Assembly (NCBI GenBank): GCA_033807695.1
Contig: CM066307.1
Location: 2,666,001 to 2,730,000 of the forward strand
Reading direction: 5' to 3'
DNA: 64,000 bases
Origin: Daedaleopsis sinensis
Lineage: Eukaryota > Basidiomycota > Agaricomycetes > Polyporales > Polyporaceae
The notes beneath the pieces are model-generated. The model saw only the letters and a program-made list of their open reading frames with translations. It was not told where the DNA came from and did not search any database. Within the stretch, counting starts at the first letter, position 1, and every line of letters begins with the position of its first letter. The position numbers and the translations under genes are program-made. Shown here piece after piece: positions 1-11,234 of this stretch.

Positions 1-458
1 CATGCTGAGCCCGGCGAGCTCGTAGAGCGGCCGGAGGGTCATGACCGCGGCGCTCACAATCAGCGTGTCGATGCCGCCCCATGCTGATCAAACAAACAGT
101 AGACGTTGAGCGGTGATCTAGGGGACGAGGAGCGGCACCGCGGCGGACCCGTACCTGCTTCAAGTTTGGAGCGCAACTCGAGGACGTCGTCGACGACGCC
201 GAAGTCGGCGCGGACGGCGAGGAACACGTTCTCGGCGTCCTCGCTCTTCTTCGCCTTCGTGGCCTCCGCGCGGAGGCGCTTGCACTCCTCGACGACCTTC
301 GCGAGCTCCTCCTCCCGGCGGGCGACGACGCAGACCCTGGCGCCGTAGGAGGCGTAGCGGTGCGCGATCGCGCGTCCGACGCCGCTCGAGGCGCCGAGGA
401 TGAGGACGCGCTCTTTGCTGTGCGGGAGCTTGTGCGAACGGCGGTTGAAGGGCCACAT
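1..458 (-). CDS. Short-chain dehydrogenase/reductase (partial, N-terminal part)
   Basis: NAD(P)-dependent oxidoreductase of the SDR superfamily; substrate unknown. The gene starts at an ATG at 456-458 and runs off the left edge. Exon 1 is 458..155, the intron is 154..84 (GTACGG...CAG) and exon 2 is 83..1 and continues outside. The N-terminus has the Rossmann cofactor loop ILGASSGVGRAIAHRY, followed by VVARREEEL, where the Arg residues suggest NADP preference (inference). After the splice the protein reads AWGGIDTLIVSAAV, which matches the usual SDR beta4 segment (NNAG position). The catalytic Tyr-x-x-x-Lys lies outside the window, so activity cannot be judged. The splice keeps frame and joins two recognisable SDR segments, so the model is well supported. 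Confidence 0.85.
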
Positions 459-1359
459 TCTCGCTCAAGGAGCAGGTTCTAGAGCTTCGGGAAGAGGTGC
501 AGACTAGCAGAAGACAGACGGGGTCGGAGCGGAGGATCTGGGGAGACAGAGGCGTGAGTGAGCACTGAGAGCGCGCCGGCGGAGGCTCATGAGGGTTTGG
601 GACAAGACCGCTCACCTAAGGCTAGGACTCGGAGTCAGTGTCACAGTGGGCTCCTGGTCCAGAGTTTGAGGAATGGAAGCCCGAAGTAGAGTTCCTTCAC
701 GCCCAGACGGCGGCTGCGGAGAGGGCAAGGGGTCTTGTGCTAACTGGGCACCTCGAGGGGACCTCCGGGACGATAGAAGTACTGATCATGAGCAATGGCA
801 CTTGGGAGGAGACAGCGTGGGTGACGTGGCCTACAGCTGCGCGCGGGGCCGCTGCAATGCGACAGATGGCTGTCTGTTCGCTCAGATCCGCCCAGGAACA
901 GCGAATCCCGGAGGACAGCGCGAAGCAGATGCCGCACGCAGGATTCGAATAGACTCGCCGACGCTGCGGGCCCAGACGGCTGGCTGGCGAACACGGCGGT
1001 CACGGACATCGTCCGCAACGGCCAAACCTGATGCATTGATGGTGGGAACCCATGAGGGCGATAGAATTGGCGGGAGGCGAGCGTGCACGAATAGCTCGGG
1101 CGGGCTCCGAGGGAGACCGCACCCGCAACAAGTCTACTTCTTACACAACCAAATATTCCTCATAGACCCAGTGCCCCCAATTGTACTGTACATAGAATAC
1201 GGACGTATTAGATAGTTCGTTCGATGCTAGTTCGCTCTACTGCGCAGCTCTCTGCTGCTGTAACCAAGAAAGATATCCGTCTAGAAAATAACACCGCCGT
1301 CGGCCCTCTGCCCGACAGGGACAGGGACAAAGTCAGGCAGCGGGCGGGTGCCCCACACC
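459..1359. other. Intergenic, no gene seen
   Basis: This stretch lies between the start of the SDR gene (458, minus strand) and the stop of the MFS gene (1360, minus strand). It must hold the SDR promoter. Open frames here (for example 638-952 plus) have no recognisable domain and look like chance frames in GC-rich DNA. Confidence 0.5.
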
Positions 1360-4300
1360 TCAGTCGTCCGCCGAGCCCGAAATGGACGCCGAGCTCATCG
1401 TCCCGTACGACTGCCCCATCCCGGGCCAGTGCAGCCCACCCGCGCTCGGCCGGATGTCCTTGCTCTTGCGCGAGCGCCCGCGCGGGCGGGCGTCCAGCAG
1501 GCCCTCGACGGCCCCGGGCGTCGCGCGCTTAGGCTTGCGTCGCGCCTTGAGCAGAGCGTCAGGGCGGAGGAGGGCGAGGAGGACGAGCGAGACGAAGACG
1601 AGGCCCGCGGCGCACGCGAAGATCGCCTTCGGGAACGCTGCGACCGTGTTGCTGTACAGGAAGCCGAAGAGGAGCGGCTGCGCGCAGCGTCAGTCACAGT
1701 TGCAAGAGAAGAGGAAGAGCGCAGGAGGAGAGGCGTACCCCGAGGATCATCTGCCCAATCGCCTGGAGCATGGAGAACGCGCCGAACATCTTCCCGGTGT
1801 CGGACTCGCCGCGCGACTGGAGGATGCACAGCGCGAGACTGTTGACGGCGGGGACGAGGCCCGCGCCGAACGAGCCCATCGAGGTCGCGGCGACGAACAG
1901 GGCTTGCCCGCCGGCGGGGCCGGCGTCGGGCGCGGCGAGCGTCACGATCGAGTGCCCGATCAGGTCGACGAGAAGCGAGCCGCGGATGAGCGACATGTCG
2001 AACCGCATCTCCCTCGCAAGCGCGTTGTTGTTGGGCTTGTTGCCGTTCGCGCCCGGCGCTGCGGGCGCGGGAGGGGGGCGCTTGGGCTTGAAGGCGGAGA
2101 TGATGACTGACTGACGGTGAGCAGACGATCTCGCGAGCAAGAGGGCGGGACGTACAGGGAAGGATCAGGAGCAAGTGCAGGGCACGCGAGAAGCCCATGG
2201 TCGAGATGTAGTAACTCAGCTTCGCGATTCGGTCAGTCAGTGCATCTCAGCTGGACGTGCGGGTTCGCGCACCTGCTCAGCGCCCCAGCCATAGATGTGC
2301 CCAGCGTAAAGGTACTTGATCTGGTAGACACCCTAGAAGAAGGTTGAGACCAAGATGGCCGAGAGAGACCGGCTGCGACCTACCAGGGAGAGCAAGTGGC
2401 CGAACAAGACCATAGCGAGGACTGTCATGCTCCAGTCGGTATGTTGCGTGCCGTTGGGTCCATCCACCGTCTTCGGCAGGAACAGTTTAAGGGGGTTCAG
2501 CAAGTTCGCAATCATACCCTGAGAAGGCTGCCCATCGACGGGACTTGCGGATTCTGGCACGGTGGACAAGAGCGACTGCGCGGCGGCTGCCTTGGCTCGC
2601 TTCTTGTGGACAGACTCCGGGAAGAGGAATATGGCGAGCATGAGGTTGATGAACGACGCCGTGGCCGCAACGTAGAATACCGAGGTCACGGTGGGCACCC
2701 CATTGTGTACGCCGATCGTGGATGAGAAGACCGGGATGAGTGGATGTCTGATCAGGAAAGCACCGAGGGTGGGCCCAAGCGCGAACCCGAAGAAGAATAC
2801 GCCGGAGAACCGGGAAAAGATGTGTGAGCGCGAGCCATCAGAGGTGCAGTCGGAGATATACGCCGACGTCGCGGCCTGGAGGGTGGCCCACCCACCGCAG
2901 AGACCCTCGATGATGGGTGACACAATCAAGAATTTGTGGCCGTGCGCAGCGAAGATGCTGTGTGGGGTAGACACGAGGATGAAGACGAGGTCGCTACGTA
3001 AGAGGGGGTCAGTGCGTGCGGAGCTTCCTTTGAAGGAGAGACGAACGTTATAAACAGCCCAAAGGATGCGGCCGCGAGGACACGCGTGCGGCCATGAGTC
3101 TCTCCAAAGTTGCCCCACCATCCTGTGGTAAACGCAGAGAGCACACCCATGGTCGTGGTCATCAGCATTTGTAAACGGGCTGCGCCTGACTGTACAGCTG
3201 GATCCTTGAGACAGCGTTCAGACGGAGGCCGTCGGGGATCGGGCTCGTCTTCGTCACCAGAGCCCGGAATTGTCCCATTAGATGCTGAGGTGGGTTGCTC
3301 TTGGTGATCTAGAAAGCTGAGCGCTAGGGGCGAAGGGGAGGAAACGTCGGAGGGAAGAGAAGGAGCGTAATGCGTGACGCCTTCGAGAAGGTCAATGCGC
3401 GTGTGGTCGAACACGTCGTGTCCATAGATAGAATTGCAGGAAAGTTGTGTGTAGACTTGCACACGCGGGGCAAGAGTCATTCCACGCTGTGTGTCTGGTG
3501 AGCAATGGACCGCAGAGTGGAATGAAACGAGGAGACTGACGACAAGGGATGCGACTATCGCAAATGGAACGAGCCTGTGGATACGGTGAGCACATGTCGA
3601 TGAACGTGGGACCGAGAAGAGGGTCTAGGTTTGGAGGTGAGGAGTTTGTTCACATTTGGGGCATACGCCAAGAACAGGGTGCATACGACCACACGCTGAG
3701 AGACGGGGGAATGTCGCAAGGGGCGATGTCTGTATTGCGAACGCAATCTAGAGGCACGACGTGCAATGGCCAAACTCAATGGCTCGGAAATTGAGGAGAA
3801 ATAGGGTTGCAAGTGAGACACTCCGGCATATGTCAGAAGGCAGGGAAGTCATCAATTTCGAACGATCTCCCGGTCTGTGAATGGGTGGTTGGAAAGGTAA
3901 CTGAAGCTGTAACCAGAAAGTCTTGTAGCAGCGTCTTCGTGTCTTATTGCATGATGTAAGGATACAAACAAGATATAAAGACCGTCAAGACACTTTCCGG
4001 CCATTGGCACCGGGGGCATTCGGCGATGTAACGAGCAGTTACATCGCGGTCATATCGTGATCAAAATCCACGTATGTCTCTCGTATAACGTGGCGCGACA
4101 CTGCAGAAACATTCCAGATGCTCCCGCGTTTTTGTGTTACATCCTGGATACATTTCAACTGTCGCGTATAACCACGATGTATCCAGGATGTGCCACATTG
4201 GCAAAGGAAAATCGTACTTGGATCTTCAATAATGCTGTACTCACGATGTAACGACTGGTTACATTAGTCGATGCCCCCGGTGTGGGTCTAGTCACCTGTC

Positions 4301-5453
4301 TAGCCTCCAATTCACAGGGTGGGAGACCGTTCCAAAATGACGAACTTCCACCTCTTGGAGATCTTTGAGAAATCGGTGGGAATGACTCGTGTTCCAACCG
4401 ATTACCCAAGAATTTCCAAGGCCTTGGGCGATCGCACGTCGTGATACACCTCGGTCTCATGCTGGTTACATGCCATATGCTGCATGTAACCAGCACGGGA
4501 TAGACTGTCTGCAATATAGTTCAAGTGTCTTTGTGATGGACATTTGGACAAAGCGAAGTCATATTTGGCCAATGGTCGCACTATGATGTGGATGTAACAG
4601 CCGTTACGTGGGTCACTGTTCCCGGAGGAATATCTCTCAGAAATCGGTCAGAACGTCTCATGTTCCAACCGATTTCCCAAGAATTTCCAGATCCATGGAA
4701 TTGTGATACACCTTAGTCCTATGCTCATTACATGCAAGATGCTGCATGTAACCAGCACGAACAGTAGAACCCGGTCACGGCCGGAGACACTCAGGAGACG
4801 AAACAGGAACGGGGACAGACGGTCTGCGATATAGTTCCAATATCTTCGTGATGGACATTTAGGCAAAGGAAAGTCACATTTTGCCAATGACCACGGTGTG
4901 ACCAAGATGTAACAGCCCGTTACACGGTCCCTGTCTAGTGTGTGCGTGTGGGTACTCGAGAATGACGAACTTCCAATGCTCGAAGACCTCTCAGAAATCG
5001 GTCGGAATGACTCATGTTCCAACCGATTTCGCAGAGGTTTCCGTGCCCCTGAAATCGGTCATCGCATGTCGCGAGGCCAAGAGGCAACTTGGGACAATGG
5101 GGCAGCGCATACATGCATGCATGCGACGGTCCGAAACGACAAGTGGCCGTCGGCCGACGAGGATTGCCCGTGCATGATGACTCGGGTGCTCTCCTCCCCT
5201 CCCGCGCGAGACATGACACGTACCATAGTGGTCGCGGTCGGTAGAACGGCTTCTTGATCGTCTTGCCTGTACCGAGGAGAGCGTCGAATTCAGAGACGTG
5301 GTCGACATCCATCGGGGCACCGGCGGGACGGGGGCGTGAAGCGCTGCCATGAGGTTGAACGGAGCCACGGGCACGAGAGGCGGAGGGGGAGTAGATGGAG
5401 AAGTTGGCGGAGACGATGCCGTCGATGGGCTGGTAGCTGTCCTCGTCGTCCAT
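1360..5453 (-). CDS. MFS transporter with a 1.65 kb first intron
   Basis: Multi-pass membrane transporter of the major facilitator superfamily; substrate unknown. Exons on the minus strand: 5453-5224, 3574-3541, 3486-3047, 2993-2384, 2332-2273, 2219-2156, 2106-1739 and 1677-1360, together 2,124 nt or 707 aa plus stop. Exon 1 encodes a cytosolic N-terminus ending KKPFYRPRPLW. Exon 2 continues with LVPFAIVASLV (TM1), then RGMTLAPRVQVYTQLSC. The W codon is split TG|G across intron 1, and the join gives an uninterrupted TM1. GWWGNFGETHGRTRV is the loop 2-3 MFS signature. Later segments include GGWATLQAATSAYISDC, GVFFFGFALGPTLGAF and a last pair of helices before a Lys/Arg-rich tail. Intron 1 (5223-3575) is about thirty times longer than the others and holds the palindromic repeat array. 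The gene is divergent from MED19. The substrate cannot be inferred from the context. Confidence 0.88.
4020..5050. repeat. Divergent tandem repeat array with palindromes, inside MFS intron 1
   Basis: About 3-4 degenerate units of roughly 220-355 bp. Shared blocks include TGTTCCAACCGATT (near 4390, 4661 and 5015), GACGAACTTCCA (4339 and 4962), ATAGTT followed by TGATGGACATTT (4515 and 4830), and a palindrome GATGTAAC-N4/5-GTTAC near 4024, 4245, 4591 and 4906. A second hairpin has 13-bp arms, TGCTGGTTACATG and its complement, at 4460-4472 and 4483-4495. A slightly decayed copy lies at 4722-4756. No coding capacity was seen. It could be a tandemly amplified non-autonomous transposon or an intronic satellite. 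Confidence 0.75.
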
Positions 5454-5893
5454 CGTGGTCCGGAGGGTGTGGGGAAAGAGGGGCAAGAGGGGCAAGAGAG
5501 GGCAGCCATGCGCAGGCCGCGTCCAAGGTCATTGTCCGTGGCGGTGGCTGGAGATAAGATGATGACCTCAGCTTCCGTCGGCCCGCCGTCCGTCCGCACG
5601 ATAAGAGCCGCCGTTGGGTCAGCACTAGTAAGCTCGTATAAGCGGAGTATAAGCCCACTCTAGGATACACTGATCTCCCCCTTCTAGGCCCTTTCTTATC
5701 GCTTTCTAGCAGGTTAACTAACTTGGCATAAGATCAGCTCGCGCGCCCAGCCGAACTGAACTGAACCGACGAGTCGAACCAGCCGGAGGCCGGGAGCGCC
5801 GGGCGGGAGCGGTGAGCTCAGCGCGTCTTGTGCAGTGACAGTTTGACCTGACCCGTCGTCGTCGTCGTCGTCCTCCTCCTCCCTCTCTCCGCC
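5454..5893. promoter_or_regulatory. Shared intergenic promoter region, MFS (-) / MED19 (+)
   Basis: A 440-bp spacer separates the two divergent start codons. TATAA-like motifs lie near 5637 and 5648. It is presumably a bidirectional promoter, inferred from layout only. Confidence 0.5.
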
Positions 5894-7345
5894 ATGGACA
5901 TCGACGACCCCAGACCACCTCACTACCCTGCTCAGCACACGAATGCCGTCGCTGGTCCCTCCTCCCTGCCGGACATTCCTCCGCTTTACCTTCCGCCTCC
6001 AGGTTCACTCATTCCGCCTCCATCGACCACATCTGATTTCGCTGACCTCCCGCCGTGTTCAGGCCCTCCTCAACCACCGCCATATCTCAGGAGCACTGAG
6101 GACCTTCTCGCACGTTTCCAGCTTCTCGGGGCATATGACAAGTACGTCAGGCCTTTCGCACCTCCCGTTGCGCAAGCAAGCGCCACAGACAAAGGCAAGG
6201 CAAAGGAGGTCCTCGCCTTGCCACCTTCATCACCACCCGGCCCTGGAGCTGCTGCAGGAGATGACGGAGACGACGATGAGGGAGGCAAGGGTGAAAAGAA
6301 GTACAAGAATTATAAGCACCTCATCAAGGCCGTCCCCGGTATGTCCCTTCTTTGTCCTTCGGGTTCTGTGATGCGACAGCTCGCCCGCCTGTAGGCAAAC
6401 ACTCGATGCGAAAGGACGACTCCCTTGGTAGGCTGATGGGAGAAGCTCCCAAGCAGAAGATGGAGATCAAAACCTTCTCGCAAAAGACGACAAGAGAGGC
6501 TTTTTCGGTCAGCTTAGAGGGATTGAAAGGAGTATGTTTGTCCATCTCGATCCCGACTCCCGCTCATCCTGGCGTACGTAGTGGAATATACACGCACTCG
6601 TCGCGGAATCTCCCCAAGCACGCGAAGATCGGAAACGCAGGGTTCGTATTTCGTGTCGTCAAGTCTTTGTTTCTCTCTTCATGTCTCAAACCCTTCCTCC
6701 TTCTCGCCCCCACAGAAAGAGCTCAAGAAGCTCAAGCTTGCGAAAGGCGTCCAGATCCCGAGCCAAGCCTCTGCTGTTCCTGGGCCGAATACGCCTTCGG
6801 GTTTGCCACAGACACCTGGTGTGGCGCCAACACCATCTGGTGCTGCACCCGTCGCCGCGCCTCCGCGGACCACGACACCTCGGCCGGGCACCCAGAAACC
6901 GCCTCCCACTCACTCGCAGCCCTCGCAGCCGCGTGGCCGGACGCCGGTCGGCATCGGCACCCCGCATTCCGTGTCAACCCCGACATCCGGAGGTGCTCCT
7001 CCAGCGCCCCCGCCGTCTGCAACCGCAGCGGCGCGTGGCCAGCCCGAAATCAATGCAGCACCACCCCCGCGAGGCGTGAAGCGAGAGAGAGAGAGAGAGG
7101 ACAGTGGCCTGCAGGTGAACGGGAACATTCCGCCACAGGGCCCGGACGGGGTGAAGATCGCGAAGGCGGGTGTCGCAGGAGTTCGCCCTCGACCGGTGAA
7201 AAAGCCACGGTTGGTACGTCACCTGTCGACTTCTCCCCGCGTCCACACGGATTGCGCTTCGGTGCCTTTGCCATTGTAGACGCTCACGCCCTCCCCGCAG
7301 GATGCGAGCGGGCAGCCATATCAGCAGCCGACACCGCATGCATAG
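5894..7345 (+). CDS. MED19: Mediator of RNA polymerase II transcription subunit 19
   Basis: Head-module-associated subunit of the nuclear Mediator complex (Rox3/Med19 family), bridging activators and RNA polymerase II. Exons are 5894-6338, 6395-6531, 6582-6641, 6716-7213 and 7301-7345, giving 394 aa. The N-terminus is Pro-rich (residues about 1-65) and is followed by DLLARFQLLGAYDKYVRPF. The family core is rebuilt across three introns: LIKAVPGKHSMRKDDSL, EIKTFSQKTTREAFSVSLEG, then WNIHALVAESPQAREDRK and a Lys-rich helix KELKKLKLAKG. This order (VPG, DD, REAFSVSLEGLKG, W-N) is characteristic of fungal Med19. The second half is a low-complexity Pro/Thr/Ala-rich tail with a basic patch (GVKREREREDS) and ends QPYQQPTPHA. 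All introns are GT-AG and phases match. Single-copy housekeeping gene, divergent from the MFS gene. Confidence 0.9.
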
Positions 7346-9135
7346 TGTGCTCGGGCAGACGGCCAGGCCATCCGTCGAACGCTGCCCGCTCGCACATAAT
7401 CCGCTCTCACTCTCGCTCGCTCTCCGGTCGCGGTGTTTAAGATGATCTTTATTCTCCAATGTTTCCGGTTATAACCACGCTTCCCTCCCCATCACGCTTC
7501 TCCTGGGCCTCTTCCAGCCCGTCGGCATCATCTCACGACTCTGCACCCAACCCGTCGCCCCGTGCGCACGCCCTCATGCCCCATCACACCGCATTGTACA
7601 GACCCATCTCCGCCTGCATCATCCTCATCCTCGTCTTAAATTCCGTCCCTAGCACCTCATACACATACACATACACACACCACGGTTTCACACATCCATT
7701 CATCCCCCGCATCTGGCTGCCGTTCATGCAATGTAGTCTGCGGCGTCGGACGGAACGCGCATCACGAATCACAGCCTTGCCTTGCGCTCGCGCACCACAC
7801 GCGCCCCGGATCCACGGCGAACGCTGTCCCAGGCGTGCACGTCCGCACGGGCACTCTGCATGATGATAACTCCCGAACGTTCGAGTGATCGGACCGGGTG
7901 CAGCGTGCAGCGTGCCCGCACAGTGCTCACACGTCCGCGTCAGATGCTTCGGAATCAAAGGTCTGGAGGCCAAGACGTCGACGGTCGACCGCGGTCCGCC
8001 GGCAGGTTTGTGCGGACCTCCCCGCCGCGTGCGAGGCTGCGAGATCATAGATGCGCGCTGTACGCCCGGACTTGCTCAGATGTATCCGTGCCCGTCGATT
8101 ACGCGGCAATCCGAATGGCATTGATATTACTGCCGATATTGATCGTTCACTGTCCAGGTCCACAGATTCAGAACTTGGACTCGAGGCGTGTTGTGATCAG
8201 CAGAGACCTACGTTGGTATCACTATCCGCGCCCGGATCATGCATGCATGGGCGGGGGAGAGCGTGCGCATCGGCGTGCCCGTGGACCATACGCTTCCTCG
8301 AGCCACCATCGCGCTCGACTCTCGAGTGTGCGGTTCTGCTGCTCGGCCCATCTGTCCATCCAGCGTGCGCGCGGGATTACGGCCGGCCCCCGCTTCCTCG
8401 AGTTCTCGCCCATCGAGGGTGTGATCGTGCTGCTAGACTGCGTGCATGCATACACTGGCATATCACCATCTGTCCATGGCCATCTGTCTCCCATGGCCAG
8501 GGCCTAGGAGTGGGAATCGACGGTGTCGATCGCCCAGCGGCCAACGTAAGGCGGAAAGGCAGATGTCGCCGTGATGTTCTTGCGCAATACATTCGTGGCC
8601 CCGCGGGAAGCTGTTTGGCAGACCAGCGGTCGCTGACTGTGACTGTGACACTGACAAGGGGAAAGGGACGAGGGACAAGGGACCCCGGACGGGGATACTG
8701 GACAGTGGGGCGATCACGGACGCGAGAAGCAGAAGCACCGAGCCTGATGCTGGGCAGTTGGCAGGGGCCGGCGGCGCCGGTAGCAGGGCGAGGAACGTTC
8801 GAACTTTGATCGTGCGGGGTGGGGAAGTCGAGTACAGTTTGATACAGACAGTGCTACGTACATGCTGGGCGCGAACCGCGATTCGGGATGGGAAGAGAGA
8901 TAACTTAGCTGGAAGTCGACGTCCAGGCTGTCTGCTGGACGCGGTAAGGAACGATGGGGATGCGACGCGTCGCCGGTCGCGGAAATGAGCTGACGGGGAT
9001 GGAGATGTCTACATGTGTCATGTGTCAAGATGAAGGGGCAGACGCAGGAGATGAATGGAAACTTGAATACGTTCCGCCAGGCTCGCGCTAGCACAGGTCT
9101 GGACGACGTGGGCCGGACGCTGAACTCGAACGATG
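7346..9135. other. Gene-poor stretch, no supported gene
   Basis: About 1.8 kb between MED19 and the next minus-strand gene. Open frames occur on both strands (for example 7782-8507 plus, 7584-8048 minus) but show no domain, and splice signals do not join them into a sensible protein. Short purine-rich and GTGACT-type low-complexity tracts occur near 8637-8690. It may contain untranslated regions or a non-coding transcript, but nothing supports a call. Confidence 0.5.
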
Positions 9136-9724
9136 TCACAATCGGGCCCGTAACACGAGGGGCCGCTCAGCGCGGTAGAGCTGTTCGAGCTCCTCACGCG
9201 CCTCGATCATCGCGACGTACTCTAGCAGATGGAACGTGAAGTCGTAGAAGTCCGCCTCCGACGCGAACTTGGCAGGGCTCAGGAGGACGCGGATGGGTCC
9301 GCGGGGAGAGGTAGCCGGGGAGATGGCGTAGCCCAGGCCGACGAGGAACTCCGCGAGCAGCTGCGGGCGGCGCGCGCGCAGAGGAAGCCCGGCGGTGAAG
9401 GCGCTTTCGGAACGTGCGTCTCGAGGGGAGAGGGAGAGGACGTCGGGGGGGACGTGCTTGAGCACCTCGCGGACGACCTCTTCGATGTATGTCGAGATGC
9501 GATTCAGAGGCTCGCGGACCTGCGGATATTCGCGGTCAATGAGTCCGAACTGCGATACAAAATATCATGACGCTCGCCTCGGGCTCGTTCGAGTCTATTA
9601 TCTCCGTGGGCCTCCCGGTTGGTAGTGGTACGTCGTCCCACGCGGGGTTGGGCGGGCACACTGGAGGCGCGTCCGAGAGATTGAAGGATGTCGAGCCGGA
9701 GAGTGCAAGGGGACGACTTCGCAT
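9136..9724 (-). CDS. Hypothetical protein, 168 aa, two exons
   Basis: Function not recognised. Exon 1 is 9724-9632 (ATG at 9722-9724, 31 codons), the intron is 9631-9550 (GTACCA...CGCAG) and exon 2 is 9549-9136 (137 codons plus stop). Both exons are in phase 0. The joined protein reads through PNPAWDDFGLIDREYP and a long, probably helical C-terminal region containing ISTYIEEVVREVLKHVPPDV, FLVGLGYAIS and DFYDFTFHLLEYVAMIEARE. There is no signal peptide or clear membrane segment. The long open frame, the in-phase intron and a balanced amino-acid composition suggest a real gene, but no family can be named. Additional upstream exons between 9800 and 10300 cannot be excluded. Confidence 0.5.
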
Positions 9725-11234
9725 CAGGACGTCGTCCCGCCCAACACGCGGTGATGTGGACAACACAGCTGCTTGTTTGAACGCGACACCGCACGCCTGT
9801 TAGCCCCGATCATGCAATCGCGAAACGACGCCATGAAGACGTACCTTGGGTGTCGTAGTGAGCCCCGGAGGATCGTTCGCCGGACGCATGCCACCCGCTG
9901 TGTACCCGCTGCTCCCAGCCCTTCTCCCACTGGCAGTCCTGAGGCCTACGGCTGTCCGGGCCGTGACGCCCGGGAGTGTACACCCCGTCGGCTGCGTTGC
10001 GAGCAAAGCCGTCAGGCCCATGGAGGGAGTCGCGTTGATCGAAGCGAGTGAGTGCGGCGTCGGAGGGGAACGTGCGATCCTCCGCTCGGTGGTGGGGGCT
10101 ATCAGACGCAGCGACTGGGCACAAGAGGTTGTCGGTCTCGGTTTCAAAGATGCCCTTTGAGGGAGCTGTAGCGACGGGAAGACGGCGGTCGCCGCAGTCA
10201 AGTGTGGGCTTTGAAAATCCACATGGGGACTGAGAGTAGTCGCTCCGAAACGTCCTCCGGAGATTCGTGTTGCTGCAGCCTGCGGAGCCCATTGACGCAG
10301 AAGTAGTAAGGAGTGTAGCGATGGAAGAGGGTATACTGAGATGGGGATCTGCACAAACAGAAAGCGAGATATAAAGACTCAGTACTCAGAGTTAAGACGG
10401 CGACCTCCTCGGGCCTGGGTGGACGAGCTTACCGAATACCTGCTCCGACTCCGTTATAAGTACTAGTAGTACTTGCCAGCTGCATGTTATCAATTACTAT
10501 TAGCATTGTTGCCCGTCCGCCAGGGAGTAATTCCGAGGTTGTTGCCATCGTCGATCAAACGATATCCGTCTTCTAGACATCTCCACCTAAGTATGTGATA
10601 CATAGCGTCAGTGGTTGACAGTCTTGATGCGCTCGTGTGGGCATTGTGGCCGCAGCGTCTCGAGTAGCACAGCTCAAGACCGCGATTCTGTGCGCTGGAC
10701 GGAGAGCACGAGCCCAATTGTGAGCGCACTAGTCGTGATAATCACAGGGCAAAGAAGCGAGGAAGCCACGGAGAGTCGCAAAGAGTCGCCCATGCGCGGT
10801 TTTGAGCAAGTGTGTTCCGCCGATGACACCGGGCTCTATTTGCGATCTGCGGTGGGATCTCTGTGAAAATGGCAGTCATTCAAACATATCGCACACTCGC
10901 ACGCGGCGCACAGCCATCCGCCCTGTTACGCAAAAACATTACTCAAAGCCACGGTCGACCGGTGAGCGGCTCGATGCGGGCAGAGAGCTCACCGGTCACT
11001 GACCGGCCCAGTGTTTCCTCAAGTATCCGACCCTTCTTCCAGCGCCGCGCGCTCCCCTCTTCACTGAGGCAGTCCCGCCCACCACGTCCCCCTCCCGCCC
11101 TCGTCTTTGTGAGTGCGACGTCTGCCCAAGGTCTCGGTGACACGCTCCTCCGGTGTTGACGGGTTCGGTTGTAGGCACTATCCCTGTCGTAGCGAGTCTG
11201 CCGGTCCAGCCGAAGGCTGCCACAGCTGCCCAGA
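9725..11234. other. Intergenic, no supported gene
   Basis: This stretch contains overlapping minus-strand open frames (9800-10354) with no domain and no in-frame ATG at their apparent start, followed by a less GC-rich stretch (10400-10700). The right end should carry the promoter of the seven-TM gene that starts at 11235. Confidence 0.4.

Noticed and set aside
1348..2110. Long plus-strand frames opposite the MFS exons
   Set aside because: Shadow frames caused by GC-rich codons on the opposite strand.
4020..5050. CRISPR-like array
   Set aside because: Units are long (220-355 bp) and degenerate, spacing is irregular, and the genome is eukaryotic.
4935..5495. 186-codon minus-strand frame starting near the MFS exon 1 and running into the repeat array
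   Set aside because: Only the part to 5224 is coding. It ends at a GTACGT donor and joins TM1 at 3574; the remainder is intron and repeat.
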